Notes: a model not told the origin generated them from the letters alone. 64,000 nt of DNA from Hyphomonas sp. CY54-11-8 (GCF_000682735.1 NZ_AWFD01000035.1:1-64000), one strand, 5' to 3'; positions 18,312-27,814 are shown, counted from the first letter of the stretch. Made by a program: numbers and translations.

Positions 18312-20057
18312 ATGCTGTTCCTGCTGCTCCAGATTTTCCTGCTGATGGTCCTCGCCGCCGCGTGCGGGGCGGGCCTTGCGTGGTGGTGGTTCCGCCGGAA
18401 CTTCGAGGACGTCACCGTCTATCACGAGGAATTGCTGACCGGCGCTGAGCGCGCCAAGGACCAGCCACCGCCGGTAACGAAGGAAGAACTGAAGGAGAGC
18501 CTTGCCAGCCTGGCCCCGCCGGACCTGTCGCCCCTGCATGAACGCCTGGCAAAGATTGAAAGCGCGCTGTCGCTGACCGGTGGTGCCGGCCTTGGTGCGA
18601 TCAATGACCGGTTCACCGAAACGCGCGGCCTGCTCAGCCGGATGGAAACCCTGATGCAACAGCCGGACGAAGCGCTGGAAGGCGTGCTGGGCCGCCTGTC
18701 TGATATCGAAAGCTCGCTCCTGTCTGTCTCCAATGAAGTGGCCAGCCTGCAGAATGCCGATCTCGATCCGCTTGAAATCCGCTTGGCTCAACTGGAAGAG
18801 CTTATCCGTGGCCAGACCATGCCGGAGGTCGATCTCGGCCCGGTGCATTCCGGTCTCACGCGGCTGGAGCTGGCCATCGAGAACATGGAGTTCCCGGATG
18901 TAGACTTCGAGCCGGTGCGTACGCACATGGCGGCCATGGAAGCGCGGCTCGCCGAGTTTGCCGACCGGATCGATACGGCCCGCAAGGCCGACATCGAAGA
19001 GCTGATGATCCGCATGTCGACGCTTTCCTCCTCGCTGGCGGGCTTGCGTGTGCCGGATCTCGACTCGGTGAAGGAGCGCATGTCGAAGATCGAGGATGCG
19101 GTCGCCAACATCGAGTTGCCGGAGACGGACTTCACGCCGCTGGTCAACGAGTTCCGCAATATCGAAGGCATGCTGCGGGCGCCGTCCGAAGACATGCGTG
19201 TCATGCACACCAAGCTCGCCGATATCGAAGGCGGCAGTGCGTCGCTGCACTCCAAACTGTCCGGCGTGGAGCATACCGTGGCGATGCTGGCCCGGTCGGG
19301 TGTGGACCTGACGCCGGTGCAGACGCGCCTGTCGAATGTCGAATCCGCGCTCGCCTCGTTGCGGGTCGAGCTGCAGTCGCTGCCGGACTTCGGCCCGATG
19401 GAGCGCCGTCTCGCAGCCTTGCAGGATTCCATGCTGGCGATGCGCGAGCCGGACCTGTCGCCGGTGCTTTCGTCCATGCGCAAGCTGGATGCCCGGCTCG
19501 ACATGGGCGTGGTCGACAGCCGTCTGGCCAATATCGAGTATACGCTGGCCGCCCTGAACCACATCCTGCGTGCAAGGGATTTCAGTCATCTGCGCGGGGA
19601 GGGCGAGTATGTCTACCGCCAGCCTGTCGCATCGCCGCCGCGGCCGGAAACGTCCGCCTTCGCCAAGATCGACCAGGTGTTTCCCAAAGCCCCGCCGCCG
19701 CAACGCCCGGCCGAGCCGGAACCAGAGCCAGAGCCGGAGGTGAAGCCGGAAAGCACGGCCCACCCGCTGGAAATCGCGCTCCGGCCCGGTGACAAGGCCA
19801 ATCTGCTGATCGAGCCTGCCTTCGGGAACGAGGACGATCTGGAAGTGATAAACGGCATTGGACCGATGCTGGGGGAACTGCTGAACGAGATCGGCGTCTA
19901 TTATTTCTGGCAGATTGCCGAGTGGGGCCCGGCGGAGATCGAATGGGTCGACAACAAGCTGGAGCATTTCAAGGGCCGGATCGAGCGGGATGAATGGGTC
20001 AGCCAAGCCAAGGAGCTGGCCAAACTGCCGACGTCTGCGAAGCATCCGGCCAGCTGA
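18312..20057 (+). CDS. Membrane-anchored repeat protein with C-terminal helix-hairpin-helix
   Basis: A 581-residue protein. One N-terminal membrane helix (residues 2-26) is followed by about nine imperfect helical repeats of the form (P)D(L/F)xP(L/V)xxRLxxIExxL, starting near residues 71, 150, 174, 198, 249, 273, 332, 359 and 381. Then comes a Pro/Glu-rich linker (about 440-482) and a helix-hairpin-helix segment (508-536) containing INGIGPMLGELLNEIG. That HhH type also ends alphaproteobacterial NuoE-like and 'flap endonuclease-like' proteins. The repeats suggest a long rod. Whether the HhH binds nucleic acid is unknown. Function not recognised. Confidence 0.72.
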   Translation: MLFLLLQIFLLMVLAAACGAGLAWWWFRRNFEDVTVYHEELLTGAERAKDQPPPVTKEELKESLASLAPPDLSPLHERLAKIESALSLTGGAGLGAINDRFTETRGLLSRMETLMQQPDEALEGVLGRLSDIESSLLSVSNEVASLQNADLDPLEIRLAQLEELIRGQTMPEVDLGPVHSGLTRLELAIENMEFPDVDFEPVRTHMAAMEARLAEFADRIDTARKADIEELMIRMSTLSSSLAGLRVPDLDSVKERMSKIEDAVANIELPETDFTPLVNEFRNIEGMLRAPSEDMRVMHTKLADIEGGSASLHSKLSGVEHTVAMLARSGVDLTPVQTRLSNVESALASLRVELQSLPDFGPMERRLAALQDSMLAMREPDLSPVLSSMRKLDARLDMGVVDSRLANIEYTLAALNHILRARDFSHLRGEGEYVYRQPVASPPRPETSAFAKIDQVFPKAPPPQRPAEPEPEPEPEVKPESTAHPLEIALRPGDKANLLIEPAFGNEDDLEVINGIGPMLGELLNEIGVYYFWQIAEWGPAEIEWVDNKLEHFKGRIERDEWVSQAKELAKLPTSAKHPAS

Positions 20058-20173
20058 TCAACTCTGCCTGAGCGGTCCATATCTTCCCCTTTTCCCCTCC
20101 GCCGAATTGCGGTTAAGCTGAGTTCCAGTGCTGGGGATGACGGTGACGATCTCAAGGGAAGGGGACACGTGCC

Positions 20174-21907
20174 ATGCTTCGCCTATTCCTGCTTGGAATT
20201 GCAGGTTTTTTTGTCGTGCTGGCCTCCGAGGCCCAAGCGGTCCAGCCTGCGCGCTATGCGCTGGTGATTGGGAATTCTGACTATCAGCAACGGGGATGGC
20301 AGCTGGCCAATCCCGCAAATGATGCCCGCCTGATGGCTGAATCCCTCGCCGACGTCGGCTTTGAGGTTGATCTCGTCCTGAATGCCGGGGAAGACCGGAT
20401 GGAGGAGGCGTTCGCCGCCCATGGCGCGCGCCTGAAGGCCGGTGGCAACAAGGCCGTGGGCCTGATATATTATGCCGGGCACGGCGTGCAGTCTCAGGGC
20501 CTGAACTATCTCGTGCCGGTGGATGCCAATGCCCGGTCTGAACAGGACATCTGGCGCCAGGCGCCGCGCCTCGGCGATGCGCTGCGCTATGTCGAGGATG
20601 CGGGCAATGCGGTAAACTTCGTGATCCTGGATGCCTGCCGGGACAATCCGCTGCCAAGTGCAACGCGCAGTGCAGCGGGCGGACTGGCCGAGGTGAAACC
20701 CGCCCGCGGCCTGCTGATCTCCTATTCTACGGCGCCCGGTTACGTCGCCTATGACGGCGACGGTACGAATTCCGCCTTCGCGCTCGCTTTGGCGCAGACG
20801 CTGAAACAGCAGAACCTGATCGCCGAACAAGTGTTCAAGCGCGTCGCGGACAGCGTCAATGCGGCGACCGGCGGGCTGCAGACCCCGTTCTATAATTCCG
20901 GCCTGACCGGCGCAGACTTTTGCTTCGCAGGCTGCAGCGGTGCCCCCGCCTCTGCGCCCACGGAGATTTCGGATTCGGTGCTCTCGACGCGCCTTCCAGC
21001 CGGAACACGGTCGATGGCATCGACCAGCGAGGCGCCCGTGCCAGGTCCGGCGGCTTCGCCCGCGACGGGCGCGGTCTCTGGCCTTTTGCGACAAGGTGCT
21101 TTCGCGGCGGCGGCCAATGGCGGCCCGGTCGAGGCGCGCAAGTTCAGGGATTGCACGGACTGCCCGCAGATGGTTGCGATTCCGGCAGGCACATTCCTTA
21201 TGGGCTCGCCTGAGAGCGAGCCGGAGCGCAAGGACACCGAAGGCCCGCAATGGGAACCGCAGGTCGGCCTCTTTGCAGCCTCCGAAAAGGAAATCAGCTG
21301 GGCTGATCTCGACGACTGCATCGCCGCAGGTGGCTGCGCCGGGAATGAGGCGAAAGCTGAAACCCGGTCTGACCGCTGGAAACGCGGCGCCATGCCCGCC
21401 ATCAACATCACCTGGTGGGAAGCGATGGACTATGTCCGCTGGCTGAACGAAAAGGTGGAGGGCGAGCCCTATCGCCTGCTGAACGAGGCGGAGTGGGAAT
21501 ATGCCGCCCGCGCGGGTACGACGACAGCGTTCAGCACCGGCGACTATCTCACCGATAAGGATGCAAACTTCAATGCCGGCGGGCGCCAGTACAATGGCGG
21601 GCCGAAAGGGAAATGGCCGCGCCAGCCGATGCCGGTCGGGTCATATCCGCCGAATGCGTTTGGCCTGTATGACATGCATGGCAATGCCGCTGAATGGGTC
21701 GCCGATTGCTGGAGCCACGATTATATGGGCCGCATCGGCAAGGCGGAGGCTGAACCGGGCGCGGAGAAATGCTCGCGCTCGGTGCGGGGCGGTAGCTGGG
21801 AGAAGATTCCGTCCTATGTCCGCTCTGCCGTGCGGGACGCGTTCCCGCCGGGCGGGCGGGACGATGCCATAGGCTTCCGTGTGGCGAGGGATCCTGATCC
21901 GTCATGA
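20174..21907 (+). CDS. Exported caspase-family protein fused to an FGE/SUMF1-like domain
   Basis: A 577-residue fusion. The signal peptide covers residues 1-22. The caspase/metacaspase-like p20 domain (about 26-250) begins [12 protein letters not shown] and has the catalytic pair His103 in YYAGHG and Cys155 in [10 protein letters not shown] low-complexity Ser/Ala/Pro linker follows (255-315). The formylglycine-generating-enzyme-like domain spans 332-570 ([51 protein letters not shown]). At the position of the FGE active-site CxxxxC pair this protein has SYVRSAVR, so catalysis of the FGE type is unlikely. It is coupled to the next gene by an ATGA overlap. Confidence 0.87.
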   Translation: MLRLFLLGIAGFFVVLASEAQAVQPARYALVIGNSDYQQRGWQLANPANDARLMAESLADVGFEVDLVLNAGEDRMEEAFAAHGARLKAGGNKAVGLIYYAGHGVQSQGLNYLVPVDANARSEQDIWRQAPRLGDALRYVEDAGNAVNFVILDACRDNPLPSATRSAAGGLAEVKPARGLLISYSTAPGYVAYDGDGTNSAFALALAQTLKQQNLIAEQVFKRVADSVNAATGGLQTPFYNSGLTGADFCFAGCSGAPASAPTEISDSVLSTRLPAGTRSMASTSEAPVPGPAASPATGAVSGLLRQGAFAAAANGGPVEARKFRDCTDCPQMVAIPAGTFLMGSPESEPERKDTEGPQWEPQVGLFAASEKEISWADLDDCIAAGGCAGNEAKAETRSDRWKRGAMPAINITWWEAMDYVRWLNEKVEGEPYRLLNEAEWEYAARAGTTTAFSTGDYLTDKDANFNAGGRQYNGGPKGKWPRQPMPVGSYPPNAFGLYDMHGNAAEWVADCWSHDYMGRIGKAEAEPGAEKCSRSVRGGSWEKIPSYVRSAVRDAFPPGGRDDAIGFRVARDPDPS

Positions 21908-22311
21908 TCCAGTCCATCAGCCCCCTGATCAGCCATCACCGGGACCAGCTGAAAGCCGAGTCCCGGTTGAACCGGACACTCCTGATCGGGGCGATGCTGG
22001 CGGCACTGGCGGCGTTCAGCGTGTTCCTGCTGACCCTGTTCGGGCAATATCCGCTGCCAGTCGGCGAGCGCATCTTTTCCGGCAATCCGGAACGGATTCT
22101 CGGCGCATCGAACTTTTTTGTGGCCACCGCCATCGGTGCAGCCCTCAGGATGTGGCGGATGCGTCAGACGCGGATCAAGCTGCTGATCGCGGAGGCGTTC
22201 CTGCGGGAAAATGAAGACGAGACGGGCCTGCGCCTGCTGCTGGAGCCGATGTTCGGACCGGATGTCTGGCGCGGGACGAAGCTGAACGATTCAGGGGGAA
22301 CGGAGTGGTGA
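21904..22311 (+). CDS. Small two-helix membrane protein
   Basis: A 135-residue protein with two predicted membrane helices (about residues 26-48 and 60-80) separated by a short polar loop, and a C-terminal soluble helix. No known family was recognised. Its ATG overlaps the stop of the caspase gene (ATGA), and its stop overlaps the GTG start of the next gene, so the three are translated as a coupled unit. It may anchor or modulate the caspase partner; this is inference from context only. Confidence 0.7.
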   Translation: MIQSISPLISHHRDQLKAESRLNRTLLIGAMLAALAAFSVFLLTLFGQYPLPVGERIFSGNPERILGASNFFVATAIGAALRMWRMRQTRIKLLIAEAFLRENEDETGLRLLLEPMFGPDVWRGTKLNDSGGTEW

Positions 22312-23690
22312 GCACGGAAAACGAGACAAGCCGGTCGCCGGTCACATCGCTGGACCTGCTGATGGAGCTGCAGGGCGAGCAGCAGTCTTTCCGCTTCCTC
22401 GTGCGTGCCCTGGCGGCCTTGCTGGCAACGGCTGCGGTGATCGCAGTGGGCAGCGTGATCTATTTCTATTTCGAGCTTCAGGGCCTGCGCGCGGAATATG
22501 CCCGGCAGGCACAGCTGAATCAGGTAAACCTGCGCATTGTGGCAGGCGAAGCAAGCCGGCAGAGGGAGTCCACACAGGCGCAGCTGGTTGCCATTCGTGA
22601 AGAGAACGAGGCCGCCCGCCGGCAGGCCGAGCTGTCGCGGGAGCTGCAACAGGCCGGCTCACCAGGGCAGATCGCCTCCTACAAGGACCGCGCCGTGTCC
22701 ATCGCGCGGGGGCACATTCTCGGCAAGACGATGAACGAGGTGACCTCGCAAGTCGTCGCCATGGTGCTGCGCGCGGATCAGGCAGGCAGCGTCAGCCTGC
22801 TGACAAATGGCGAGCGCGTCCTGATGCAGGCGGCGCTGGACGATTGGGGCGGGCAGGTCGAATCCGCCACAGTGCGAAGCGAGTTCCAGACCCTGCTGGA
22901 TGACAGTTCAAGTCTGACCGATCAGGGCGTCGGCGCAGCGGGTCTTGCCATGCTGGAATACCGCAAGGCGAACGGGAACTCCCTTGGCTGGAACCGGGGC
23001 TGTTCCACGGTCGTCGACTATGTGAACCAGGCCGCTGCGCGGGGCCTGAACGAGCCGATGCTGCTGCTCTGGAAGGGGCAATGCCTGCGCAAGCGCGGCG
23101 ATGCCTTGCTGGCCTATGAAGCCTTCAGCCAGGCAGCGAAGCTGATGGAATCCGACCCTGAGGATATCACGCTGGAACAATCCCAGATGGCGCATCATGG
23201 CGTGGGCACTACGCTGATCGCCTTGGCCGCGCAGTCGCAATTGCCGGAAGGCCAGGACAAGAATGTCGCCCTTCAGGAGGCCCTGTCGGAACTGCGCACA
23301 GCGGCCAAGATAAGGGCCGATCGCGGCTCCACCCGCGTTGGCGTGGCGTATACGGAAGAAAACATGGGTTTCATCTATATCCTTGAGGAAGACTGGCCAG
23401 CCGCGCTGTCCCATACCGAGAGCATCGACAACATCCTGCCACTGGCCTGGAACCTGACGGTGCGTAACATCGCGGCGCGCGAAAACGAACAGGCGCTGAA
23501 GCGGGGCGGTGCCAGCCGCGAGGCTGTTCAGGAAATGCGGCGTATCCAGAATGATACGGCCATGGTTCTGTCCCTGATGGACTGCGGCCAGATCGACAAG
23601 GCAGAGCTGATGCGCCTGCTGCCGCAGACCTATTCTGACGAAGTCGATGAGCTTGCGGCGCATTGCCTTGTGGAATCGGGCGGAATTTGA
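22305..23690 (+). CDS. Membrane-anchored coiled-coil/TPR-like protein
   Basis: A 461-residue protein starting at GTG (22305, or 22308, which gives a GTGA overlap). It has one membrane helix (about residues 31-55) and a coiled coil rich in Q/E/R (58-120). The C-terminal body of helical pairs (EPMLLLWKGQCLRKRGDALLAYEAFSQAAKLM and later repeats) resembles tetratricopeptide repeats. It probably places a protein-interaction domain in the periplasm next to the exported caspase fusion. No family name is recognised. It ends the 20174-23690 operon. Confidence 0.7.
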   Translation: MVSTENETSRSPVTSLDLLMELQGEQQSFRFLVRALAALLATAAVIAVGSVIYFYFELQGLRAEYARQAQLNQVNLRIVAGEASRQRESTQAQLVAIREENEAARRQAELSRELQQAGSPGQIASYKDRAVSIARGHILGKTMNEVTSQVVAMVLRADQAGSVSLLTNGERVLMQAALDDWGGQVESATVRSEFQTLLDDSSSLTDQGVGAAGLAMLEYRKANGNSLGWNRGCSTVVDYVNQAAARGLNEPMLLLWKGQCLRKRGDALLAYEAFSQAAKLMESDPEDITLEQSQMAHHGVGTTLIALAAQSQLPEGQDKNVALQEALSELRTAAKIRADRGSTRVGVAYTEENMGFIYILEEDWPAALSHTESIDNILPLAWNLTVRNIAARENEQALKRGGASREAVQEMRRIQNDTAMVLSLMDCGQIDKAELMRLLPQTYSDEVDELAAHCLVESGGI

Positions 23691-23759
23691 TGCAGCCTTG
23701 CTGTTGAACCCATAGAGAAACCAACTAGGTTGCGCCTCGCGAAGAAAAGGACACTTATA

Positions 23760-23969
23760 ATGACCCGCGAAGAAACGCTCCGCCTCGAAGCCTATCTCAA
23801 AGAAAAGCTGAATCCCGGCCTGCGCCTGCTGCCGCGCGACAAGACGGACGATTCTGTCGAAGTCTATCTCGGCGCCGAGTTCCTGGCCGTCGTCTATAAG
23901 GACGTCGACGAGGGCGAGACCTCCTACCAGTTCCAGATGACCGTGCTGGAAGAAGACATCAACGGCTAA
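23760..23969 (+). CDS. DUF3126 family protein
   Basis: A 69-residue protein recognised as the alphaproteobacterial DUF3126 family, of unknown function. It has a short helix (EETLRLEAYLKEKLN) followed by a beta meander (SVEVYLGAEFLAVVYKD, SYQFQMTVLEEDI). ATG at 23760 is chosen, with AAAGGA upstream; a TTG at 23730 would add ten non-conserved residues. It stands between the caspase operon and a convergent gene. Confidence 0.85.
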   Translation: MTREETLRLEAYLKEKLNPGLRLLPRDKTDDSVEVYLGAEFLAVVYKDVDEGETSYQFQMTVLEEDING

Positions 23970-24042
23970 GCCGTCGCGGGATCGTCCCGTCGGTGGAACG
24001 GTCCCGTTTCAGGCTGGTTTGACCGGCCAGTGTGCGGCCTGC

Positions 24043-24471
24043 CTAATAAGGCAGGGCGCGTATGTCCGGCTCGACCCATTCGCGCCGGGCTTTCACGCTG
24101 AACAGCGTGTCCCGCCGCCAATACTCGAAAACCCAGTCCGGCTTTCCGCACGGGCCGGCCAGCAGGCCGGTCAGGACGGTGTGCAGCGGCGAACCTTCGG
24201 GCGCAGCGCGATAGGCGTGTTCGGCCGCTTTCAGCGAGGCGATGGTGATCGTTTCGTGATAGCCTTCGGTATCGGTATTCCGGCCACCCACGGATTCATT
24301 GTAGCTGCGGATCATGCCGGGCATGCCGCGATATGCGGCGGCGGCGTCTTCCGCGATCAGGCCAAGGGCGGCGGCCCAATGCGCGGCATGGGTCCATTTT
24401 TCCTTCGGCAGTGTCCGGTTGCGGAAGCCATCTAGCAAGTCGGCTATATCGGTATCGGTTTCAAAACTCAT
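24043..24471 (-). CDS. Conserved hypothetical protein
   Basis: A 142-residue soluble protein with no signal peptide. It is mostly helical, with WTHAAHWAAALGL (residues 26-38), GMPGMIRSYNESVGG and TEGYHETITIASLKA. The several conserved-looking His/Trp/Tyr residues could form a ligand or metal site, but no family was named with confidence. It converges with DUF3126 and lies downstream of the xseA terminator on the same strand, so it probably has its own promoter. Confidence 0.65.
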   Translation of the reverse strand: MSFETDTDIADLLDGFRNRTLPKEKWTHAAHWAAALGLIAEDAAAAYRGMPGMIRSYNESVGGRNTDTEGYHETITIASLKAAEHAYRAAPEGSPLHTVLTGLLAGPCGKPDWVFEYWRRDTLFSVKARREWVEPDIRALPY

Positions 24472-24500
24472 CTTGTCGTTCCTTCAGTCATGGCGGGACC

Positions 24501-24531
24501 AAAACAAAAGCCCCGCCGGGTGGCGGGGCTT
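24501..24531 (-). terminator. Rho-independent terminator downstream of xseA
   Basis: A 10-bp perfect stem (AAGCCCCGCC 24508-24517 / GGCGGGGCTT 24522-24531) has a 4-base loop. On the minus strand it is followed by TTTTGTTTT. It lies about 180 bases past the xseA stop. The 237-base gap 24472-24708 holds no convincing gene. Confidence 0.8.
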
Positions 24532-24708
24532 GTTTGGTCGAATGCTGTCGTGACGCGCGGTCAGTCAGGCAGTCGCCAGGCACAAGCACGCGCCGGCTGG
24601 ATGAACCGGGTCTGTTGCTGAACGGTGATCGCGTGTTTGTGCATACAGGCCGGGTAGCCATTCCCTCGCAGGATGGCAAGTCCGTATTTGTCCGTAGGCA
24701 GACGCGGC

Positions 24709-26112
24709 CTAGAAAAGCGAGCCTTGCTGGCCTTTTGGTTTTGCCTTGGTCGGTTTCGAGGCAGGGGCCGGAGGTGATCCGGAAGACCCGGTTGGCACTG
24801 CGGTCACGTCCCCATCTGCAAAACTGATCTTCAGGCTGGCGGCGCTCGCGGCCGGGCCGGCGGAGCGGACGAGCTTTCCGGCATCGTCTCGCACCAGCGC
24901 ATAGCCGCGCTTCAGCGTCGACTGGTAGGACAGCGTCTCCAGCAGCTTGCCCTGCGTGGCGAGTGCGGTTTCGCGCTGTTGCATCAGGCGGGTCAGCGCA
25001 GGCCAGGCGCGCACGGCAACATCGCGCAAGCGCTGTTTGGAGGTGCGGATTTCGCTGCGCAGGCTGGCCGGGCTGATGGTCAGGCGCGAGAGGCGGACGC
25101 GGGCCTTCTGCGTCAGGGCGAGGGCGGCGCGAGGCAAGGTGGCGGCGGCATAGTCCAGCCGCTGGCGTTTGGTCTGCAGCAGGCTCTCCGGGCGCGGCAG
25201 GCGCGCGGCGGTCAGCTTGTCCTTCGCCTGTCCGGTGCGGCGGGCGAGGGCGCGTTTCAGGCGCTCGCCGGCCTCGCTGGTCTGCAGCAGCAGCTCCTGG
25301 CGCACCGGCACGGCGATTTCGGCCGCGCCGGTCGGCGTCGGTGCGCGGGCGTCGGAGACATAGTCGATCAGCGTCGTGTCGGTCTCGTGGCCCACGGCGG
25401 AGATCAGCGGGATTTCGCTCTCGAAGGCGGCGCGGACGACGATTTCCTCGTTGAACGGCCAGAGGTCCTCGATCGAGCCGCCGCCGCGGGCGACGATCAG
25501 TACATCCGGGCGGTCGGCGCCGGTCATGGCGTTGAAGCCCTTGATGCCGGCGGTGATCTGAGCCGCGGCGCTGTCGCCTTGCACGAGGGCCGGCCAGACG
25601 ATCACGCGGACCGGGAAACGGTCACGGATGCGGTGCAGGATATCGCGGATGACGGCGCCGGTCGGGCTGGTCACCACGCCGATGGTGCGCGGCAGGAAGG
25701 GCAGCTGTTTCTTGTGCTCCGCCGCGAACAGGCCTTCGGCGGCGAGCTTTTTCTTCCGTTCTTCCAGGAGGGCCATCAGCGCTCCGGCGCCGGCCGGGCG
25801 CATGGAGGCGGCGATCATCTGATAGTTCGACCGGCCCGCATAGATCGACAGCTTGCCCGTCGCGATGACTTCCAGGCCTTCTTCCGGCCGGAAGGGCAGG
25901 CGGTCGACCTGGCCTTTCCACATCACCGTGTTCAGCACGGCCTTGTCGTCCTTCAGGTCGCAATACATGTGGCCGGAGCGGGCGATGGTGACCCGGCCCA
26001 GCTCGCCGCGCACGACGACATGGTCGTAATTCGTTTCGATCGTCCGCTTCAGGCTGGCGGCGAGGTCGGAGACGCTGAGAGCGGGATCGTTGGAAACGGG
26101 GGCATCTGACAT
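24709..26112 (-). CDS. xseA: Exodeoxyribonuclease VII large subunit
   Basis: A 467-residue XseA. With XseB it degrades single-stranded DNA to short oligonucleotides. It has the N-terminal OB-fold (about residues 10-105: VRGELGRVTIARSGHMYCDLKD), the catalytic domain with IGVVTSPTGAVIRDI, a DVLIVARGGGSIEDLWPFN stretch and SAVGHETD near residue 270, then a long coiled-coil tail and an Ala/Pro/Lys-rich end. The ATG at 26112 restores the normal N-terminus. An upstream in-frame ATG at 26172 is less likely. No xseB is adjacent. Confidence 0.96.
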   Translation of the reverse strand: MSDAPVSNDPALSVSDLAASLKRTIETNYDHVVVRGELGRVTIARSGHMYCDLKDDKAVLNTVMWKGQVDRLPFRPEEGLEVIATGKLSIYAGRSNYQMIAASMRPAGAGALMALLEERKKKLAAEGLFAAEHKKQLPFLPRTIGVVTSPTGAVIRDILHRIRDRFPVRVIVWPALVQGDSAAAQITAGIKGFNAMTGADRPDVLIVARGGGSIEDLWPFNEEIVVRAAFESEIPLISAVGHETDTTLIDYVSDARAPTPTGAAEIAVPVRQELLLQTSEAGERLKRALARRTGQAKDKLTAARLPRPESLLQTKRQRLDYAAATLPRAALALTQKARVRLSRLTISPASLRSEIRTSKQRLRDVAVRAWPALTRLMQQRETALATQGKLLETLSYQSTLKRGYALVRDDAGKLVRSAGPAASAASLKISFADGDVTAVPTGSSGSPPAPASKPTKAKPKGQQGSLF

Positions 26113-26244
26113 GCTCCTTTTCTGAACGCGGTTGCGGGCCGGGGCAAGGCCCAGAACAAGCAGAGGCTGCAAGGCTTGACCTCTGTCGCCGACTCCCTAA
26201 GCAGCTTGGGGCTGTTTCCTTCTCCTGCCAGCCGGACCTGCCTC

Positions 26245-27108
26245 ATGACCCAACAGACTTCCAGGCCGTGGTATCGAGCGGCGGCAGGCGTGCTGCCGCG
26301 TTCGGTGCGGCGCCGATTGCTGTGCCTGGGCCGGGACCTGGCGAGCATTCGGGCCCGCCTGAAACCGGGCGCGAAACCGGCACCATGGTCCAGTTTGCAC
26401 GATGTCGGCGGCGGCGAATTTCACACGGTTGGCCGCGTGATCCTCAGCCATTTGATCAATGAAGCGGGCCTGACGCGGGACGATCATGTGCTGGACATTG
26501 GCTGCGGCACAGGCCGCGTTGCCTTTGCCTTGGCGGACTATCTGTCGCCCAAGGGCTGCTATACCGGATTTGACGTGGCCCCCAGCGGACTTGCCTGGAT
26601 GATCCGGCACCTCCCGCCAGCTGCGGCGCCGTTCCGCATCGTCCGGGCAGACGTGTTCAACACCGAATACCGCCAGAAGACAGCCAGCCGGGCCGAAGCC
26701 TATCGCTTCCCCGTCAGTGACGGCAGCGTCGATGTGGCCTTCGCCACCTCCGTCTTCACGCACCTGTTGCCAGCAGACGCCGAGAACTACATCGCCGAAA
26801 TCGGGCGCAGCCTGCGGCCCGGCGGGCGGGCCTATGTGACCGCCTTTCTGATGACGGAGGCGCGCCGAGCCCCGGCGACAAGCGGGCAGGCTTTCGTGAA
26901 ATTCCATCGTTTCGGCGACGTCGCGCATGTCGGCGATACGAAAGTGCCGGAAGCGATGATCGCGTTCGACGAGACGGTCTTCATGGGCTGGGTCGCCAGG
27001 GCGGGGCTGGATCTCGTCCCGCCGGTGAAATACGGCCACTGGAGTGGTGAAGCCCCCGTGCCGGGACAGGATTTCCAGGACGTCCTTGTACTGAGGAAGC
27101 CGGCCTAG
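26245..27108 (+). CDS. Class I SAM-dependent methyltransferase
   Basis: A 287-residue methyltransferase (Methyltransf_25/11 type). SAM motif I is VLDIGCGTGRVAFAL near residue 80. It is followed by an acidic strand end (YTGFDVAP) and a post-motif DVAFATSVFTHLLP, then RPGGRAYVTAFL. The substrate is not evident. The ATG at 26245 is preferred over 26176, which would overlap the xseA leader. Its 3' end is convergent with a hypothetical gene, with a hairpin between them. Confidence 0.85.
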   Translation: MTQQTSRPWYRAAAGVLPRSVRRRLLCLGRDLASIRARLKPGAKPAPWSSLHDVGGGEFHTVGRVILSHLINEAGLTRDDHVLDIGCGTGRVAFALADYLSPKGCYTGFDVAPSGLAWMIRHLPPAAAPFRIVRADVFNTEYRQKTASRAEAYRFPVSDGSVDVAFATSVFTHLLPADAENYIAEIGRSLRPGGRAYVTAFLMTEARRAPATSGQAFVKFHRFGDVAHVGDTKVPEAMIAFDETVFMGWVARAGLDLVPPVKYGHWSGEAPVPGQDFQDVLVLRKPA

Positions 27109-27128
27109 GCGTTTCCGCCAGCGCGTTC

Positions 27129-27152
27129 GCCTCCCGTCACAGCGCGTGAGGG
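27129..27152. terminator. Hairpin between convergent genes (possible bidirectional terminator)
   Basis: CTCCC-g-TCAC (27129-27138) pairs with GTGA-GGGAG (27144-27152), a 9-bp stem with one bulged base. It sits in the 73-base gap between the methyltransferase and the convergent hypothetical gene. A TTTT run follows about 15 bases later on the plus strand, so the match to a canonical terminator is weak. Confidence 0.35.
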
Positions 27153-27181
27153 AGCGGGCAGGCCTGATTTTGCGCAAAGCG

Positions 27182-27814
27182 TCAGGACGAGTCGTGGCTC
27201 TGCGCGTCCAGCGCGACTCCGTGCAGGTATTGCATGTTGTCGGCCTTTTCCGGGTCCAGCGTCGGATCGAGGAAGGCTTTCGGCTGGGGCGCCAGTAGCG
27301 GCTTCGGCGGCGCAAGGAGACGCGCGCTCATGGCCTGCAGGTAAAGCTCGCCGTGCTCGAACACATGGATCAGCGCCGCGATCCGTTTCCGCAAAGGCGC
27401 AGACGACATCAGTCCATCCACCATCCTGTATGCGGGCATGGGAACCCCGGCCGCCGGGGCCTTCAGGCAATAGTCCGGATCGCCCGCACGGGGCGCGCGG
27501 ATCACGGGCACGGGCAGGCATTCATCGAGGCAGAAGAGGAGGCGCCCGCCCTCCGGTGGCGGGACCATCGGGCCATACTCTGCGCACATGATAACCAGCA
27601 TACGCCGGACCAGCGCCTCGAAAATGCTGAGGGTCAGCGAGATGGCGCCCGCCTCGATGCGCGGCAGGCGCGGAGCCGCCATATCGCTCCCGGTATTGTG
27701 CGCGGTGCCTTCAGCAGGATTGCAGCGCCGCCACAAGTTCTGTACCGCGTCCTGCACGGTGTACCACCAGCGGCTGATCAGATCATGGGTGCGGGCAGGG
27801 ACGGGAAAGCTCAT
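27182..27814 (-). CDS. Conserved hypothetical protein
   Basis: A 210-residue predicted soluble protein. Seen are a Trp-rich N-terminal helix (HDLISRWWYTVQDAVQNLWRR), a central hydrophobic helix (ISLTLSIFEALVRRMLVIM), a Pro/Gly-rich middle and KPLLAPQPKAFLDPTLDPEKADN at the C-terminus. The ATG at 27814 is taken. The upstream ATG at 27883 would add an Arg-rich stretch that looks non-coding. No family recognised. Oppositely oriented to the methyltransferase. Confidence 0.6.
   Translation of the reverse strand: MSFPVPARTHDLISRWWYTVQDAVQNLWRRCNPAEGTAHNTGSDMAAPRLPRIEAGAISLTLSIFEALVRRMLVIMCAEYGPMVPPPEGGRLLFCLDECLPVPVIRAPRAGDPDYCLKAPAAGVPMPAYRMVDGLMSSAPLRKRIAALIHVFEHGELYLQAMSARLLAPPKPLLAPQPKAFLDPTLDPEKADNMQYLHGVALDAQSHDSS

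Noticed and set aside
18090-20045. 651-residue antisense open frame opposite the HhH repeat protein
   Set aside because: The plus-strand protein has a membrane helix, repeats and HhH. The antisense product only mirrors the repeats and has no recognisable fold.
24488-24679. 63-residue minus-strand open frame between xseA and the next gene
   Set aside because: It runs through the xseA terminator, has no ribosome site and has low-complexity composition.
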